Source: Methylococcales bacterium | Lineage (GTDB): Bacteria > Pseudomonadota > Gammaproteobacteria > Methylococcales > Methylomonadaceae | Direction of reading: 5' to 3' | Assembly: GCA_030753675.1 (NCBI GenBank) | Contig: JASMBU010000001.1 | Span: 62,001-126,000, forward strand | Length of the DNA: 64,000 bases | Part shown: piece after piece, positions 30,225 through 40,425 of the stretch | Numbering within the stretch: the first letter of the stretch is position 1 | Layout of the letters: every line of letters starts with the position of its first letter | Notes under the pieces: generated by a model | What the model saw: only the letters and a program-made list of their open reading frames with translations | Told to the model about the DNA's origin: nothing | Databases searched by the model: none | Translations under genes and position numbers: made by a program

Positions 30225-30545
30225 TTAGTCCGCCTTAGGCGTGATGGGTTGAACCAGTAGCCAAGGTTTTACAACAACGGTCCACGTTGAAATATCTTTG
30301 GCAAGCCATTCTTTGGCTTGCTCATCAGTGACTGGGTGAATGGTCTGATTAGCGATGGCCTTTTCAAGGAAGACTTTATTGTCAGCGACCATGTGTTGGG
30401 CCGTGCAAATGAGATCTAGGTTAGATGCAATAAAGATCGCTTGACCGGCTGCAAAGAAACGTTGTAATTCAGACCACTTCATTTTGGCCGTTTCTTGATT
30501 TATTTTTTCTAGTTCAATAGTGTTGTTATGTTGGGGCGTGCTCAT
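30225..30545 (-). CDS. DUF2288 family protein
   Basis: This is a 106-residue cytoplasmic protein of the DUF2288 family, whose function is unknown. Recognised blocks are ETAKMKWSELQRFFAAGQAIFI, then DLICTAQHMVADN, then DEQAKEWLAKDISTWTVVVKPWLLVQP. The family is common in Gammaproteobacteria and cyanobacteria. It opens the minus-strand run with greB and sixA, only 4 bp before greB, so it is probably cotranscribed. Confidence 0.88.
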   Translation of the reverse strand: MSTPQHNNTIELEKINQETAKMKWSELQRFFAAGQAIFIASNLDLICTAQHMVADNKVFLEKAIANQTIHPVTDEQAKEWLAKDISTWTVVVKPWLLVQPITPKAD

Positions 30546-30814
30546 TGGGTAGCCGTTAATATTATGCGTAGTGAGAGTGATTAATAGTTTATATTTTTTT
30601 AATCAGGAAGGCACGGATTCGTCCAGATAATTCTTTAAGGAAGGGGATACGTACCATGTAAATGAGTAAAAAAATTGTAACAGAATTTTTGTAGTGGTGA
30701 AAAGGGTCGGAGCAAAGTTAAATTTAACGGAGCAATGCTAACAATTTAGGGCTAAAAAAGGTAAAATTAGAGGTTTAAATATAGCTTAATGGCGCTAAAT
30801 TAATTAGTTAAAAA

Positions 30815-31894
30815 ATGGTAAAAATGGTAGAGAAAAAACTAAATACTGACGATCTTCGTATTAGCGAAACAAAAGAGGTGATTGTTCCTGATGCGGTTCA
30901 TCAAGAATTACCGATTACAGAGTCTGCAGCGAAAACGGTTTTGCAAGCAAGACATGCGATTCATAATGTTCTTAAGGGGGAAGATGATCGACTAGTTGTT
31001 GTGGTCGGTCCTTGTTCTATTCATGATCCGGTGGCGGCATTGGCCTATGCTGAACGACTGACTCAGATTAAAAAGAGCTTGGGTGACGAGTTAATTATAA
31101 TTATGCGGGTTTATTTTGAAAAGCCCCGTACCACCGTGGGTTGGAAGGGGTTAATTAATGATCCTGATTTAGATGTTAGTTTTAATATTAATAAGGGTTT
31201 GCATGTCGCCCGTAAACTATTGGTCGATGTTAATAGTTTGGGGATTCCTGCGGCGACTGAATATTTAGATTTAATTACTCCACAATATGTTTCTGATTTG
31301 ATTTCTTGGGGGGCTATTGGCGCCAGAACCACGGAAAGTCAGGTGCATAGAGAGTTAGCGTCAGGCTTATCTTGTGCCGTTGGTTTTAAGAATGCAACCG
31401 ACGGTACGGTTAAAATTGCGGTGGATGCGATTGGCTGTGCAAGGAGTCCGCATCATTTTTTATCATTAACGCACGCGGGGCATTCGGCTATTTTTTCGAC
31501 CATAGGTAATGAAGACACGCATTTGATCTTAAGAGGCGGACATGCAGGCCCCAATTATGATGCGGTGGGTGTGGATCAAGCGGCTAAAGTATTAGAAAAA
31601 GCACAATTAATGCCAAATATTATGATAGATTTTAGTCATGCTAATAGTATGAAGCAGTGTCACCGTCAACTTTTGGTCGGCGAGGACGTTGCCGGCCAGA
31701 TAACCGGAGGAGATGATCGTATTATGGGCGCGATGATTGAAAGTCATCTGGTTGCCGGTCGCCAAGATGTTACCAGCGGTATACCTTTAGTGTACGGGCA
31801 AAGCATAACGGATGCTTGTTTGGGCTGGGAAGATACTGTTAATTTGCTAGATGTATTAGCAGATGCAGTCAGACAACGTAGAAAAAGTAATTAG
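30815..31894 (+). CDS. 3-deoxy-7-phosphoheptulonate synthase (DAHP synthase, class I)
   Basis: DAHP synthase joins phosphoenolpyruvate and erythrose-4-phosphate, the first step of aromatic amino acid biosynthesis. The 359-residue protein resembles E. coli AroF, AroG and AroH, with [13 protein letters not shown] near the start, [11 protein letters not shown] (metal-binding Cys), [31 protein letters not shown], and FSHANS. Which amino acid inhibits it cannot be read from the sequence, so no letter is assigned. A second in-frame ATG at 30824 is an equally possible start. thiSG follows 17 bp later in the same direction. Confidence 0.95.
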   Translation: MVKMVEKKLNTDDLRISETKEVIVPDAVHQELPITESAAKTVLQARHAIHNVLKGEDDRLVVVVGPCSIHDPVAALAYAERLTQIKKSLGDELIIIMRVYFEKPRTTVGWKGLINDPDLDVSFNINKGLHVARKLLVDVNSLGIPAATEYLDLITPQYVSDLISWGAIGARTTESQVHRELASGLSCAVGFKNATDGTVKIAVDAIGCARSPHHFLSLTHAGHSAIFSTIGNEDTHLILRGGHAGPNYDAVGVDQAAKVLEKAQLMPNIMIDFSHANSMKQCHRQLLVGEDVAGQITGGDDRIMGAMIESHLVAGRQDVTSGIPLVYGQSITDACLGWEDTVNLLDVLADAVRQRRKSN

Positions 31895-31911
31895 AATTAA
31901 AGGGTAACCGT

Positions 31912-32889
31912 ATGGAAATTTATGTAAATGGTGAGATGAAGGTATTGCAAGATGGTTCGACTATTGCAGAGTTAGTCAGTACCTTAGGCTATAACAATGA
32001 GCGTATTGCTGTTGAGTTGAATAAAGAGATTCTACCCTTTGACCAGTATGTGAGTAAGACTTTGAGTGCTAATGATCGTTTAGAAATTGTGCATGCTATT
32101 GGTGGTGGTCAAGCTGATGAGTTGATCATTGCTGGGCAAAGTTTTCATTCGCGTCTGTTGGTTGGAACGGGTAAATATAAAGATTTAAATGAAACTTATT
32201 TAGCGATTGAAGCCAGTGGTGCGGAGATCGTAACCGTTGCCATTCGACGTACAAATATTGGTCAGAATCCTGATGAGCCAAATTTGCTTGATATTATTTC
32301 ACCGGATCAGTTTACGCTTTTACCTAACACGGCGGGGTGTTATACCGTTGATGATGCTGTTCGGACGTGCAGGTTAGCTAGAGAGCTTTTGGGCGGACAT
32401 CGGTTAGTTAAGCTAGAAGTATTAGGGGATGAGAAAACACTTTTCCCCGATATCGTCGCGACATTAGAGGCGGCTAAAATATTGGTTGCAGATGGTTTTG
32501 ATGTAATGGTGTATACCAATGATGATCCCATTGTTGCTAAGCAATTGGAAGATATTGGTTGTGTTGCGGTTATGCCGTTGGCGGCACCGATCGGGTCGGG
32601 CCTGGGAATACGTAATCCTTATAATATTTTAACCATTGTTGAGAATGCCAGTGTGCCTATCTTAGTCGATGCAGGCGTGGGTACTGCTTCAGACGCAGCT
32701 GTGGCGATGGAGTTAGGGTGTGATGGTGTACTCATGAATACCGCTATTGCAGAGGCTAGAGATCCAGTATTAATGGCCTCGGCAATGAGAAAAGGAATTG
32801 AAGCAGGTAGAGAAGCGTATCGAGCGGGGCGTATGCCACGGAAGCGATTTGCATCGGCATCCTCACCTATAGACGGGCTGTTTTTGTAA
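31912..32889 (+). CDS. thiSG: Fused sulfur carrier ThiS / thiazole synthase ThiG
   Basis: In thiamine synthesis ThiS carries sulfur as a C-terminal Gly thiocarboxylate and ThiG assembles the thiazole phosphate from it. Here both lie in one 325-residue chain. Residues 1-66 are a beta-grasp ThiS (MEIYVNGEM to IVHAIGGG). From about 70 on is a complete ThiG ([12 protein letters not shown], catalytic Lys167 in [30 protein letters not shown]). The Gly-Gly end of ThiS runs straight into ThiG, so a free carboxylate would need cleavage or another chemistry. Such bifunctional proteins are known in some Proteobacteria. No TPP riboswitch fits in the 17-bp gap upstream. Confidence 0.95.
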   Translation: MEIYVNGEMKVLQDGSTIAELVSTLGYNNERIAVELNKEILPFDQYVSKTLSANDRLEIVHAIGGGQADELIIAGQSFHSRLLVGTGKYKDLNETYLAIEASGAEIVTVAIRRTNIGQNPDEPNLLDIISPDQFTLLPNTAGCYTVDDAVRTCRLARELLGGHRLVKLEVLGDEKTLFPDIVATLEAAKILVADGFDVMVYTNDDPIVAKQLEDIGCVAVMPLAAPIGSGLGIRNPYNILTIVENASVPILVDAGVGTASDAAVAMELGCDGVLMNTAIAEARDPVLMASAMRKGIEAGREAYRAGRMPRKRFASASSPIDGLFL

Positions 32890-32934
32890 ATTAAAGCCTG
32901 ACTGTTTTCTCTTCGGATTATCTAAGGATTAATA

Positions 32935-33624
32935 GTGTTAGAGCATTTGAAAACTAAAACGCCAGTCATTCGTAGCTTTATCAGGCGACAGGGGCGGATT
33001 ACCTTAGGACAACAATTTGCATTGGAACAATGGTGGGATAGGTACGGGTTATCTTATGAAAAACCGTTAGAGGCCGTAGCTACTTTTGGACGAGAAGCGC
33101 CGTTGATTGTTGAGATAGGTTTTGGTAATGGTCAGGCGCTTGCGGAAATGGCGCGTGTAAATTCAGAAAATAATTATCTTGGTATCGAGGTTCATCGTCC
33201 CGGCATTGGACATTTATTCTTGAATCTTGATAATCATCAAACTGATAATGTCAGGATCTATTGTCATGATGCGATAGAAATTTTGTCGGAAAAAATTAGT
33301 GATAATAGCCTAGCAGGATTACAGCTTTTTTTCCCGGATCCGTGGCCGAAAAACCGGCATCATAAAAGGCGTATTGTTGATAGTTCTTTTATTACGTTGG
33401 TGAGTCAAAAACTAAAGCCAGGCGGTTATTTACACATGGCAACGGATTGGCAGGCGTATGCTAAGGTGATGTTAAGTGTTGCCGGGAAAAATAAATCATT
33501 AGTCAATGAAAGCCCAGACAGCACTTTTTGTCTGCGACCAGATTATCGACCACTGACAAAATTTGAGCGTCGTGGTATTAGATTAGGACACGGTGTTTGG
33601 GATCTTATTTTTCGTAAAGCCTAA
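32935..33624 (+). CDS. trmB: tRNA (guanine(46)-N7)-methyltransferase
   Basis: TrmB forms m7G46 in tRNA variable loops using S-adenosylmethionine. The 229-residue protein has the SAM-binding VEIGFGNGQAL near residue 59 and the family motif FPDPWPKNRHHKRR with catalytic Asp. The C-terminus ends with TKFERRGIRLGHGVWDL. The start is GTG with an AAGGA SD site 7 nt upstream. Its 3' end overlaps convergent pyrE by 4 bp. Confidence 0.95.
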   Translation: MLEHLKTKTPVIRSFIRRQGRITLGQQFALEQWWDRYGLSYEKPLEAVATFGREAPLIVEIGFGNGQALAEMARVNSENNYLGIEVHRPGIGHLFLNLDNHQTDNVRIYCHDAIEILSEKISDNSLAGLQLFFPDPWPKNRHHKRRIVDSSFITLVSQKLKPGGYLHMATDWQAYAKVMLSVAGKNKSLVNESPDSTFCLRPDYRPLTKFERRGIRLGHGVWDLIFRKA

Positions 33625-34268
33625 AAGGCTACCCCGTAGGTGTTTCGGTATTCAGTGATGATAGCCAATTTATCTTTAAATTGGGGTTGCTGAGACAGGT
33701 AGCTAATAATGGTCTCTAAATTAATTATAGAGACAACGGGTATGTTGAATTCTTCTTCTACTTCGGCGATCGCTGAACGGTTATTAGGACCTTGCTCTTG
33801 TCGGTCCAACGCAATTAAGACGCCGCAAGGGGAAGCGCCGGCTTGGGTGATTATTTCAACAGACTCTCGGACAGAAGTGCCGGCAGTAATGACATCATCT
33901 AAAATTAGAATTTGTCCGTGTAAGGGGGCCCCAACGAGCGCACCGCCCTCGCCGTGATCTTTGGCTTCTTTACGGTTAAAGGTAAAGGGCGTCTCTTTAT
34001 TGAAAAGTCGGCTATAGGCAATGGCAGTTGTGTTCACTAATGGGATACCTTTATAGGCCGGGCCATACAGAACGTCAGGGTTTAATGTGGATTGTTGCAA
34101 GGCCAGTGCATAGAATTCACCTAATTTTCCAAGTTGTTCGCCAGTGTTAAATAATCCGGTATTAAAAAAATAGGGGCTTATACGACCAGATTTTAATGTA
34201 AATTCACCAAATTTGAGTACTTGGGCATTAAGGGCGTAAGTGATAAAGTCTTTTTGGAAGTCAAGCAT
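33621..34268 (-). CDS. pyrE: Orotate phosphoribosyltransferase
   Basis: PyrE converts orotate and PRPP to OMP in pyrimidine synthesis. The 215-residue protein has the PRPP-binding motif LILDDVITAGTS, the YGPAYKGIPL block and the FNRKEAKDHGEGG flexible loop that closes over the active site. E. coli PyrE is 213 residues. It is the last gene of a minus-strand series rph-rdgB-hemW-pyrE, 66 bp after hemW. The rph-pyrE association is known from E. coli, here with two genes between them. Confidence 0.96.
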   Translation of the reverse strand: MLDFQKDFITYALNAQVLKFGEFTLKSGRISPYFFNTGLFNTGEQLGKLGEFYALALQQSTLNPDVLYGPAYKGIPLVNTTAIAYSRLFNKETPFTFNRKEAKDHGEGGALVGAPLHGQILILDDVITAGTSVRESVEIITQAGASPCGVLIALDRQEQGPNNRSAIAEVEEEFNIPVVSIINLETIISYLSQQPQFKDKLAIITEYRNTYGVAF

Positions 34269-34334
34269 AGTTTTAAATTGATAGCGAGGGTAACGGCATT
34301 ATTATACATGGGGTTAGGGTCAGCGGGAGCTGCT

Positions 34335-35495
34335 TTAATTGACACAAAATTGTTCTAAAATGCGATCCAAAAAATTCCAGCCTTGGGGTGTGCAACGGAC
34401 CATGCCACAGTGATTAGTTAATAATTTTAGGTCTATACAGTATTGTAATGCGGGATAAAGTGAAGCGATGGGTAGTCCAGTTTTTTGTTTGTAATCTGAA
34501 AGCATAAAGCCTTGATTTAATCGTAAGTGATTCATTAAATATTCTAAAGGTAATTCAATGGCTGCAATGGTTGTGCGGTTACCAATGCGTTGGTCACTAC
34601 TGGCGGCGTTAAGATAGTGTTGTGGGTTTTTTAGTTTCCAATAGCGGTAGCGGGAATCGGTTGTTTGTTGTGTGATCTTGCCATGGGCGCCAGCGCCAAT
34701 GCCAAGATAATCAGCAAAGGTCCAATAATTGAGATTATGACGACATTGTTTATTGACTTGAGCATATGCAGATATTTCGTATTGCTGGTAATCGTGATCT
34801 TTTAAGTGTTGTTGGCAAATCGTTTGCATTTGAAAGATGTCATCATCAGTGGGTAGTACTGGAGGAAATTTATGGAAATAGGTATTGGGTTCAAGAGTTA
34901 GTTGGTAAAAAGAAATATGACTAGGCTCTAATGAAATAGCGGTTTGTATATCGAAGAGGCTACTTTTAAGAGAGCCTTGAGGTAAGCCAAACATGAGGTC
35001 TACGTTAAAATTAGTGAACTCGGCCGAATGAGCTATTTCGCCGGCATTTAATGCCATTTGACTATTGTGGGTACGCCCGAGGTTTTTCAGCAATGAATCA
35101 TTAAAGCTTTGAATGCCAATCGAGAGTCGGTTAATACCGGCGTTGTTAAATTCTGAAAATTTTTGATTTTCAAAAGTACTTGGGTTGGCCTCAAGGGTGA
35201 TTTCTGCATCGCTCTTTACAGGAATAAGCTTTTTGATATTTTCTAATAATGAGTGAATAGCCTCTGGGGAAAAAAGGCTGGGAGTGCCGCCACCCATGAA
35301 AATACTCTCAATCGGTCGGGATTCTTTAAAGAAGTTAATATCTTGTTCTAGGTCAGTTAGTAAGGCATTGATGTAGCTTTGTTCCGGCAGATCTCCGGTA
35401 AACTCATGGGAATTAAAATCACAATAGGGGCATTTTTTAAGGCACCAAGGAAAGTGTATATAGAGGCTTAAAGGAATCGATTGAGTCGGTTTCAT
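34335..35495 (-). CDS. hemW: Radical SAM heme chaperone HemW
   Basis: HemW, formerly annotated as an oxygen-independent coproporphyrinogen oxidase, binds heme and helps insert it into proteins. The 386-residue product has the radical SAM cluster motif C-x3-C-x2-C at Cys18, Cys22 and Cys25 (FPWCLKKCPYCDFNSHEF), then FMGGGTPSLF and LTLEPNTYF. The extra cysteine found after the third cluster Cys in HemN-type decarboxylases is replaced by Phe here, which supports HemW over HemN. It lies 32 bp after rdgB. Confidence 0.93.
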   Translation of the reverse strand: MKPTQSIPLSLYIHFPWCLKKCPYCDFNSHEFTGDLPEQSYINALLTDLEQDINFFKESRPIESIFMGGGTPSLFSPEAIHSLLENIKKLIPVKSDAEITLEANPSTFENQKFSEFNNAGINRLSIGIQSFNDSLLKNLGRTHNSQMALNAGEIAHSAEFTNFNVDLMFGLPQGSLKSSLFDIQTAISLEPSHISFYQLTLEPNTYFHKFPPVLPTDDDIFQMQTICQQHLKDHDYQQYEISAYAQVNKQCRHNLNYWTFADYLGIGAGAHGKITQQTTDSRYRYWKLKNPQHYLNAASSDQRIGNRTTIAAIELPLEYLMNHLRLNQGFMLSDYKQKTGLPIASLYPALQYCIDLKLLTNHCGMVRCTPQGWNFLDRILEQFCVN

Positions 35496-35527
35496 AGGCG
35501 CTGTTGACAGCGATAAGAAAGTGAGTT

Positions 35528-36136
35528 TTAACTAGAAAAATGTCGGAGTTGATGTTGTAATTGGTGTAAGGCTTGGCCACGGTGACTTAACTTGTTTTTA
35601 ATTTTTGGGCTAAGCTCTGCGGAGCTACAGTTTTGCTCAGGAAGCCAAAATATTGGATCGTAGCCAAAGCCATTTTCACCTTTTGACTCAAAGAGTATTT
35701 GCCCTTCCCAAGCCCCTTGGGCAATGATGGGGCAAGGGTCGGCAGGGTACCTTAAAAAGGCAATGACACAAATAAATCGGGCACTACGTTTTGTCATAGG
35801 CGTAGTGCCTAATTGTTGTAATACTTTTTGTAGGTTTTCTGTATCGTTCGCATGAGCTCCGGCATAACGTGCGGAAATGACGCCCGGTGCTCCGTCAAGC
35901 GCATCGACAACTAAACCTGAGTCATCGGCTATAGCCGGGAGTTGACACAATGCTGTGGCTTGACGAGCCTTGATGAGTGCATTTTCAATAAATGTTTGAC
36001 CTGTCTCTTCAGCCCCCGGAAGGTTGAAGTGTGATTGTGGGATAATAGTATGTTTGTTTAAAATAGCTTGAATTTCACGAATTTTACCGGTATTCCCACT
36101 GGCTAAAACAATTTTCTCTACTTGCTGTGGCAGCAT
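35528..36136 (-). CDS. rdgB: Non-canonical purine NTP pyrophosphatase (ITPase)
   Basis: RdgB hydrolyses dITP, ITP and XTP to keep deaminated purines out of DNA. The 202-residue protein has the ASGNTGKIREI substrate loop, the ENALIKARQA helix, the metal-binding ADDSGLVVDALDGAPGVISARYAG block, and the FGYDPIFWLP and SHRGQAL motifs. It follows rph by 5 bp, and the two almost certainly share a transcript. Confidence 0.95.
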   Translation of the reverse strand: MLPQQVEKIVLASGNTGKIREIQAILNKHTIIPQSHFNLPGAEETGQTFIENALIKARQATALCQLPAIADDSGLVVDALDGAPGVISARYAGAHANDTENLQKVLQQLGTTPMTKRSARFICVIAFLRYPADPCPIIAQGAWEGQILFESKGENGFGYDPIFWLPEQNCSSAELSPKIKNKLSHRGQALHQLQHQLRHFSS

Positions 36137-36141
36137 ACAGA

Positions 36142-36855
36142 TTAACGTAATGCTTCAGTTTGAAGTGCTAATAATTGGGCAATACCCGCTTCTGCTAAAG
36201 AGGTCATTTGATCTAATTCTTCTTTTCGAAAGGCATGACCTTCGGCGGTACCCTGTATTTCAATAAATGCACCGGCATCATTCATAACCACATTCATATC
36301 CGTTTCAGCATTGCTATCTTCTTGGTAATCAAGATCTAAGACAGGAACGCCTTGAAAAATACCCACTGAAATCGATGCAATTTGACCAATGATAGGGTTT
36401 TTCTTAATTTGCCGTTCGGCGAGTAATTTATTGATTGCAAGGTTTAAGGCGACAAAACCGCCGGTAACTGCGGCTGTGCGTGTGCCGCCATCGGCCTGTA
36501 GCACATCACAATCTATGGTGATGGTTCTTTCGCCTAAATAGTCGAGGCGCATTGCCGCACGCAGTGAGCGACCAATAAGACGTTGGATTTCAAGGGTGCG
36601 TCCACCTTGTTTACCCATACCGGCTTCGCGTTTCATTCGACTATGGGTTGAGCGGGGTAACATGCCATATTCTGCAGTAACCCAGCCTTGTCCAGAACCT
36701 TTGAGAAAACGAGGAATACGATTTTCAACGCTGGCATTACAAAGGACTCGGGTTTCACCGAACTCAATTAATACAGAGCCTTCAGCATGTTTAGTATAGC
36801 CACAAGTGATGTTAATTTCTCTTAGTTGGTTTGGGGTGCGTCCGCTGGGTCTCAT
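36142..36855 (-). CDS. rph: Ribonuclease PH
   Basis: RNase PH trims tRNA 3' ends by phosphorolysis. The 237-residue protein begins [14 protein letters not shown] and shows the [18 protein letters not shown] strand block, [17 protein letters not shown], and [11 protein letters not shown] with the phosphate-binding residues. The C-terminal [13 protein letters not shown] block is complete. The frame is intact, unlike the frameshifted copy in some E. coli K-12 strains. It leads the minus-strand run rph-rdgB-hemW-pyrE, divergent from yicC. Confidence 0.96.
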   Translation of the reverse strand: MRPSGRTPNQLREINITCGYTKHAEGSVLIEFGETRVLCNASVENRIPRFLKGSGQGWVTAEYGMLPRSTHSRMKREAGMGKQGGRTLEIQRLIGRSLRAAMRLDYLGERTITIDCDVLQADGGTRTAAVTGGFVALNLAINKLLAERQIKKNPIIGQIASISVGIFQGVPVLDLDYQEDSNAETDMNVVMNDAGAFIEIQGTAEGHAFRKEELDQMTSLAEAGIAQLLALQTEALR

Positions 36856-37026
36856 GAGTCTGCCTTAGTATGAAATTGAAAGATTATACCGTATTTGGTT
36901 GTTTATGATGGATTCAGTATGCACTCAGGTAAAGTTCATTGAAGCTTAAATCGTTATTTTGATTACCAGTACTTTATAATAGTTTTTGATAAGATAGATT
37001 AATTTTTTTGGTGGTAGTTGAGTAAT

Positions 37027-37893
37027 ATGATTAGAAGTATGACAGCCTTTGCAAGTGGTGAAACGGGTATGGCGCAGATGAGTATTCACTGTGAATTGCG
37101 TTCAGTTAATCATCGCTATAGTGACTTGACGATAAAGCTGCCAGAACTTTTCAGGTTTGCCGAGTCGGATATTCGTAGCTTACTGGGGCAATCGTTAAGT
37201 CGTGGTAAAATTGAGTGTGTATTGAGTTATAAGAAAATAATAGCAACAACCTCATCGGTGCAAATTAATACCTCTGTTGTTCAAGCGATAGTTTCAGCGA
37301 CTGAAGAAATAGAAGGGGTGATGAAAGAATCACAATTGCTTTCAGCATTGGATATTTTAATGTTCCCGGGTGTGCAAATTGAACAGGTTGTCCCTATGGA
37401 TGATTTAGCACCGGTTCTTAATCGCTTGGTTCATGATACCTTAAACGATCTAGTTGAATTAAGGGTTAGAGAAGGTGCGGAGTTAGCCTCATTGCTTAAG
37501 CAGCGCTGCCAACAAATGCAGTATTTCGTAGCGCTTGCGTCAGAGCGTCTTCCTGAGGTATTGCAGCAAATTCGTCAACGAATGAATCGGCGCCTTGAAG
37601 AATTATCGGTTAACCCTGACTCTGATCGGTTAGAGCAAGAAATGGTGTTAATTACCAATAAACTAGATGTGGCAGAAGAGCTAGATCGCTTGACAACCCA
37701 TCTTAAAGAGGTTGAGCATAATTTAAATCAAGATAAACCGGTCGGCCGACGGCTTGATTTTCTAATGCAGGAACTGAACCGTGAGGCAAATACCTTAGGG
37801 TCTAAATCAGGTGATAAGGAAATGACGCAAATTGCGATTGAATTTAAGGTGTTGATCGAGCAAATGAGAGAGCAGGTTCAAAATATAGAGTGA
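37027..37893 (+). CDS. yicC: YicC family endoribonuclease-like protein
   Basis: YicC proteins are reported to be endoribonucleases acting on small RNAs. The product of 288 residues starts MIRSMTAFASGE, matching the E. coli N-terminus. A TTG 9 bp upstream is in frame but less likely. Conserved blocks are LRSVNHRYSDLTIKLPE, SRGKIECVLSY, and the C-terminal EELDRLTTHLKEVEHNL and GRRLDFLMQELNREANTLGSKS. A perfect TATAAT at 36975-36980 may be its -10, though the -35 is poor. gmk follows in the same direction, the usual yicC-gmk pairing. Confidence 0.93.
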   Translation: MIRSMTAFASGETGMAQMSIHCELRSVNHRYSDLTIKLPELFRFAESDIRSLLGQSLSRGKIECVLSYKKIIATTSSVQINTSVVQAIVSATEEIEGVMKESQLLSALDILMFPGVQIEQVVPMDDLAPVLNRLVHDTLNDLVELRVREGAELASLLKQRCQQMQYFVALASERLPEVLQQIRQRMNRRLEELSVNPDSDRLEQEMVLITNKLDVAEELDRLTTHLKEVEHNLNQDKPVGRRLDFLMQELNREANTLGSKSGDKEMTQIAIEFKVLIEQMREQVQNIE

Positions 37894-37933
37894 TTTTTTC
37901 AGAGGGTTGATATATTAATAGGTGGATAGATCA

Positions 37934-38557
37934 TTGAGTAATGGAATGTTTTTAGGGCAGTTGTTTATTATTTCAGCACCATCTGGTGCAGGAAAGACCA
38001 GTGTCGTTAAGCGACTTATTCAAGACCTTGATAATTTAAGAGTTTCAATCTCCCATACGACACGAGATAAAAGACCCGGCGAGATAGAGGGGGAAGATTA
38101 TTTTTTTGTTTCGGTTGAGCAGTTTAGAACATTACTCGTGCATGATGGCTTTATAGAGCACGCTCAAGTTTTTGATAATTTTTACGGTACATCAAGAAGT
38201 CATTTGCAGCATTTGTTGCGACAAGGGATTGATGTTATTTTAGAAATTGACTGGCAGGGGGCGCAGCAGGTACGCAAAGCGTTGCCGGAAAGTTATTCTA
38301 TTTTTCTTTTACCGCCGTCACGGGGTATTTTAGAGCAGCGATTACAAGACCGCGGGCAAGATAGTGAGGAAGTGATCGCGCGTAGAATGAAATCTGCCGT
38401 GAGTGAAATGAGCCACTACGATGAATATGATTTTATTGTGGTGAATGATGATTTAGAGCAGACAATTAAGACCGCAACGACGCTGATTATCAATCGTGGT
38501 AGCGATTATCAACCACTACCGGGGTTAACTGAGTTATTGGAGCGTTTGCTTCATTAG
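37934..38557 (+). CDS. gmk: Guanylate kinase
   Basis: Gmk phosphorylates GMP to GDP. The P-loop is [10 protein letters not shown] near residues 14-23. The GMP-binding [20 protein letters not shown] block, [13 protein letters not shown] and the lid [13 protein letters not shown] follow. The frame is open from a GTG at 37922, but that codon lies inside AGGTGG at 37920-37925. The TTG 8 nt downstream of it gives a 207-residue protein, the same as E. coli, and is preferred. An ATG at 37946 is a less likely alternative. It converges with trpC. Confidence 0.94.
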   Translation: MSNGMFLGQLFIISAPSGAGKTSVVKRLIQDLDNLRVSISHTTRDKRPGEIEGEDYFFVSVEQFRTLLVHDGFIEHAQVFDNFYGTSRSHLQHLLRQGIDVILEIDWQGAQQVRKALPESYSIFLLPPSRGILEQRLQDRGQDSEEVIARRMKSAVSEMSHYDEYDFIVVNDDLEQTIKTATTLIINRGSDYQPLPGLTELLERLLH

Positions 38558-38574
38558 GACAATTTTTTCGGGCG

Positions 38575-39384
38575 TTACGGTGTTGTTGTAAAAAATAATT
38601 CGTGCATTTTTTGCCCGGGATGTTTAGCGCGCATAAAGGATTCACCGACTAAAAAGGCATAGATGTCATTTTCAAGCATCAGTTTCACGTCATCTTGTGT
38701 ATGAATACCGCTTTCGGTAATGACGAGACGGTCTTCGGGAATGACTTCTTTAAGTTCAAGGGTTGTTTGAAGTGATGTTTCAAAAGTGCGTAGGTTTCGG
38801 TTGTTAATACCGATCAGGGGGGTGTCAATAACCAGAGCACGTTGTAACTCAGCGCTGTTGTGTACTTCAACTAATATGTCCATGCCCAGTTGGGCGGTTG
38901 TTTGGGCTAACTCGAGCATCTGGCCATCGTCTAGTGCCGCTACTATAAGCAGAATACAGTCTGCACCGAGGGCGCGTGCTTCGTAAATTTGATAAGGATC
39001 TATCATGAAGTCTTTTCTTAATGTCGGCAATGGGCTGGCTTCTCTGACCAGTTGCAGATAGACTTCAGAGCCTTGGAAGTATTGTTTGTCAGTGAGTACC
39101 GAAAGACATGTCGCACCATGAAAGCTATAGTCGTTGGCAATTTCAATAGGGTGAAAATTTTCACGAATCACGCCTTTGCTGGGAGAAGCTTTTTTTATTT
39201 CTGCAATGATTGCCGGTTGCTTTGCCTGTGCTTTAGTTTGCAGTGCATTGGCAAATCCTCTCGGTGCTTCGACTTGTTGAATAATGCTCTCTAAGTCGCT
39301 AATTGACATACGGTCTTTTCTACGGCTGATTTCATCCGCTTTTGTGGCTAAGATTTTAGTGAGAATATTGGGTGCGTTAGTCAT
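38575..39384 (-). CDS. trpC: Indole-3-glycerol phosphate synthase
   Basis: TrpC closes the indole ring by converting carboxyphenylaminodeoxyribulose phosphate to indole-3-glycerol phosphate. The 269-residue barrel has the [21 protein letters not shown] loop, [35 protein letters not shown] and the [12 protein letters not shown] phosphate region. It is monofunctional, with no TrpF domain as in E. coli. It is the last gene of trpEGDC, 24 bp after trpD. trpF, trpB and trpA are not in the window, a split arrangement common in Pseudomonas-like genomes. Confidence 0.96.
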   Translation of the reverse strand: MTNAPNILTKILATKADEISRRKDRMSISDLESIIQQVEAPRGFANALQTKAQAKQPAIIAEIKKASPSKGVIRENFHPIEIANDYSFHGATCLSVLTDKQYFQGSEVYLQLVREASPLPTLRKDFMIDPYQIYEARALGADCILLIVAALDDGQMLELAQTTAQLGMDILVEVHNSAELQRALVIDTPLIGINNRNLRTFETSLQTTLELKEVIPEDRLVITESGIHTQDDVKLMLENDIYAFLVGESFMRAKHPGQKMHELFFTTTP

Positions 39385-39408
39385 AATGTATAAGAGAGAA
39401 GGTAACGG

Positions 39409-40425
39409 TTATAAGCGATTGGAAATTTGGCGTAGTTGTTCTAGTTTTTCAAAAGCAAACCCATTATCAATATTGTGTTGTGCTTTTTGGATTCCTGATT
39501 CTAGGGAATCTGTTAAATTTGCTGCATAAATAGCAGCACCTGCATTGAGACAAACAATATCTTTTGCCGGTCCGGGCTCTCCCTGAAGCACTCCTTTTAA
39601 TGTGTTAAGGCTACTTTGAATGCCATCAACAGCTAGGGTGCTGAGTGGCGCGCGTTGAAAGCTAAATTGTTCGGGGGTAATTGAATAAGTACGAACGCTA
39701 CCGTTTTGCAATTCAGCAACAGTTGTCGCTGAATTAATACTGATTTCATCAAGCCCATCTTCAGCATTAACAATGAGCACATGTTCGCTGCCAAGTTTCT
39801 GAAGTACTTGAGCTAAAGGCTCTACCCATTGCTCGGAGAAAACACCGATTAATTGATTTTTAGCACCGGCAGGATTTGAGAGTGGGCCTAATAAATTGAA
39901 AATAGTTCTGACGGCCATTTCTTTACGCGGGCCAATGGTATGTTTCATAGCACTGTGATGCTTGGGTGCAAATAAAAATCCGATGCCAATGGTGTTAACA
40001 CATTGGCTTACTTGTTCGGCTGACAAGTCTAAATTAACGCCAGCAGCTTCTAAGACATCAGCACTACCAGAGCGGCTGGAAATAGAGCGGTTGCCGTGTT
40101 TAGCCACTTGTCCGCCAGCAGCGGCTACAACAAAGGCAACTGTTGTTGAAATATTGAAGGTGTTTGCGCCATCACCGCCCGTGCCACAGGTATCAATAAC
40201 GTGTTGGCCGGTAATAGTAACGGGGTTGGCCAGTTCTCGCATGACTTCAGCGGCAGCAGCAATTTCATTGACTGTTTCACCTTTTAATCGTAGAGCAATT
40301 AGAAAGCCGGCAATTTGCGAGGGTGTAGCCTTACCGGACATGATATGGTGCATAATGGCATGCATTTGCTCAGACTTGAGGTCTTTTCCCTGAAGCAAAA
40401 TATTTAAGGCTTTGGGCATATCCAT
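39409..40425 (-). CDS. trpD: Anthranilate phosphoribosyltransferase
   Basis: TrpD joins anthranilate to PRPP. The 338-residue protein is monofunctional, without the TrpG domain fused in E. coli. It has the PRPP-binding [14 protein letters not shown] motif, [18 protein letters not shown], and the anthranilate-binding [17 protein letters not shown] block. The start codon shares one base with the trpG stop, so trpG and trpD are translationally coupled. Confidence 0.97.
   Translation of the reverse strand: MDMPKALNILLQGKDLKSEQMHAIMHHIMSGKATPSQIAGFLIALRLKGETVNEIAAAAEVMRELANPVTITGQHVIDTCGTGGDGANTFNISTTVAFVVAAAGGQVAKHGNRSISSRSGSADVLEAAGVNLDLSAEQVSQCVNTIGIGFLFAPKHHSAMKHTIGPRKEMAVRTIFNLLGPLSNPAGAKNQLIGVFSEQWVEPLAQVLQKLGSEHVLIVNAEDGLDEISINSATTVAELQNGSVRTYSITPEQFSFQRAPLSTLAVDGIQSSLNTLKGVLQGEPGPAKDIVCLNAGAAIYAANLTDSLESGIQKAQHNIDNGFAFEKLEQLRQISNRL

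Noticed and set aside
31895-31911. TPP riboswitch before thiSG
   Set aside because: Only 17 bp separate thiSG from the upstream DAHP synthase gene, too short for the aptamer.
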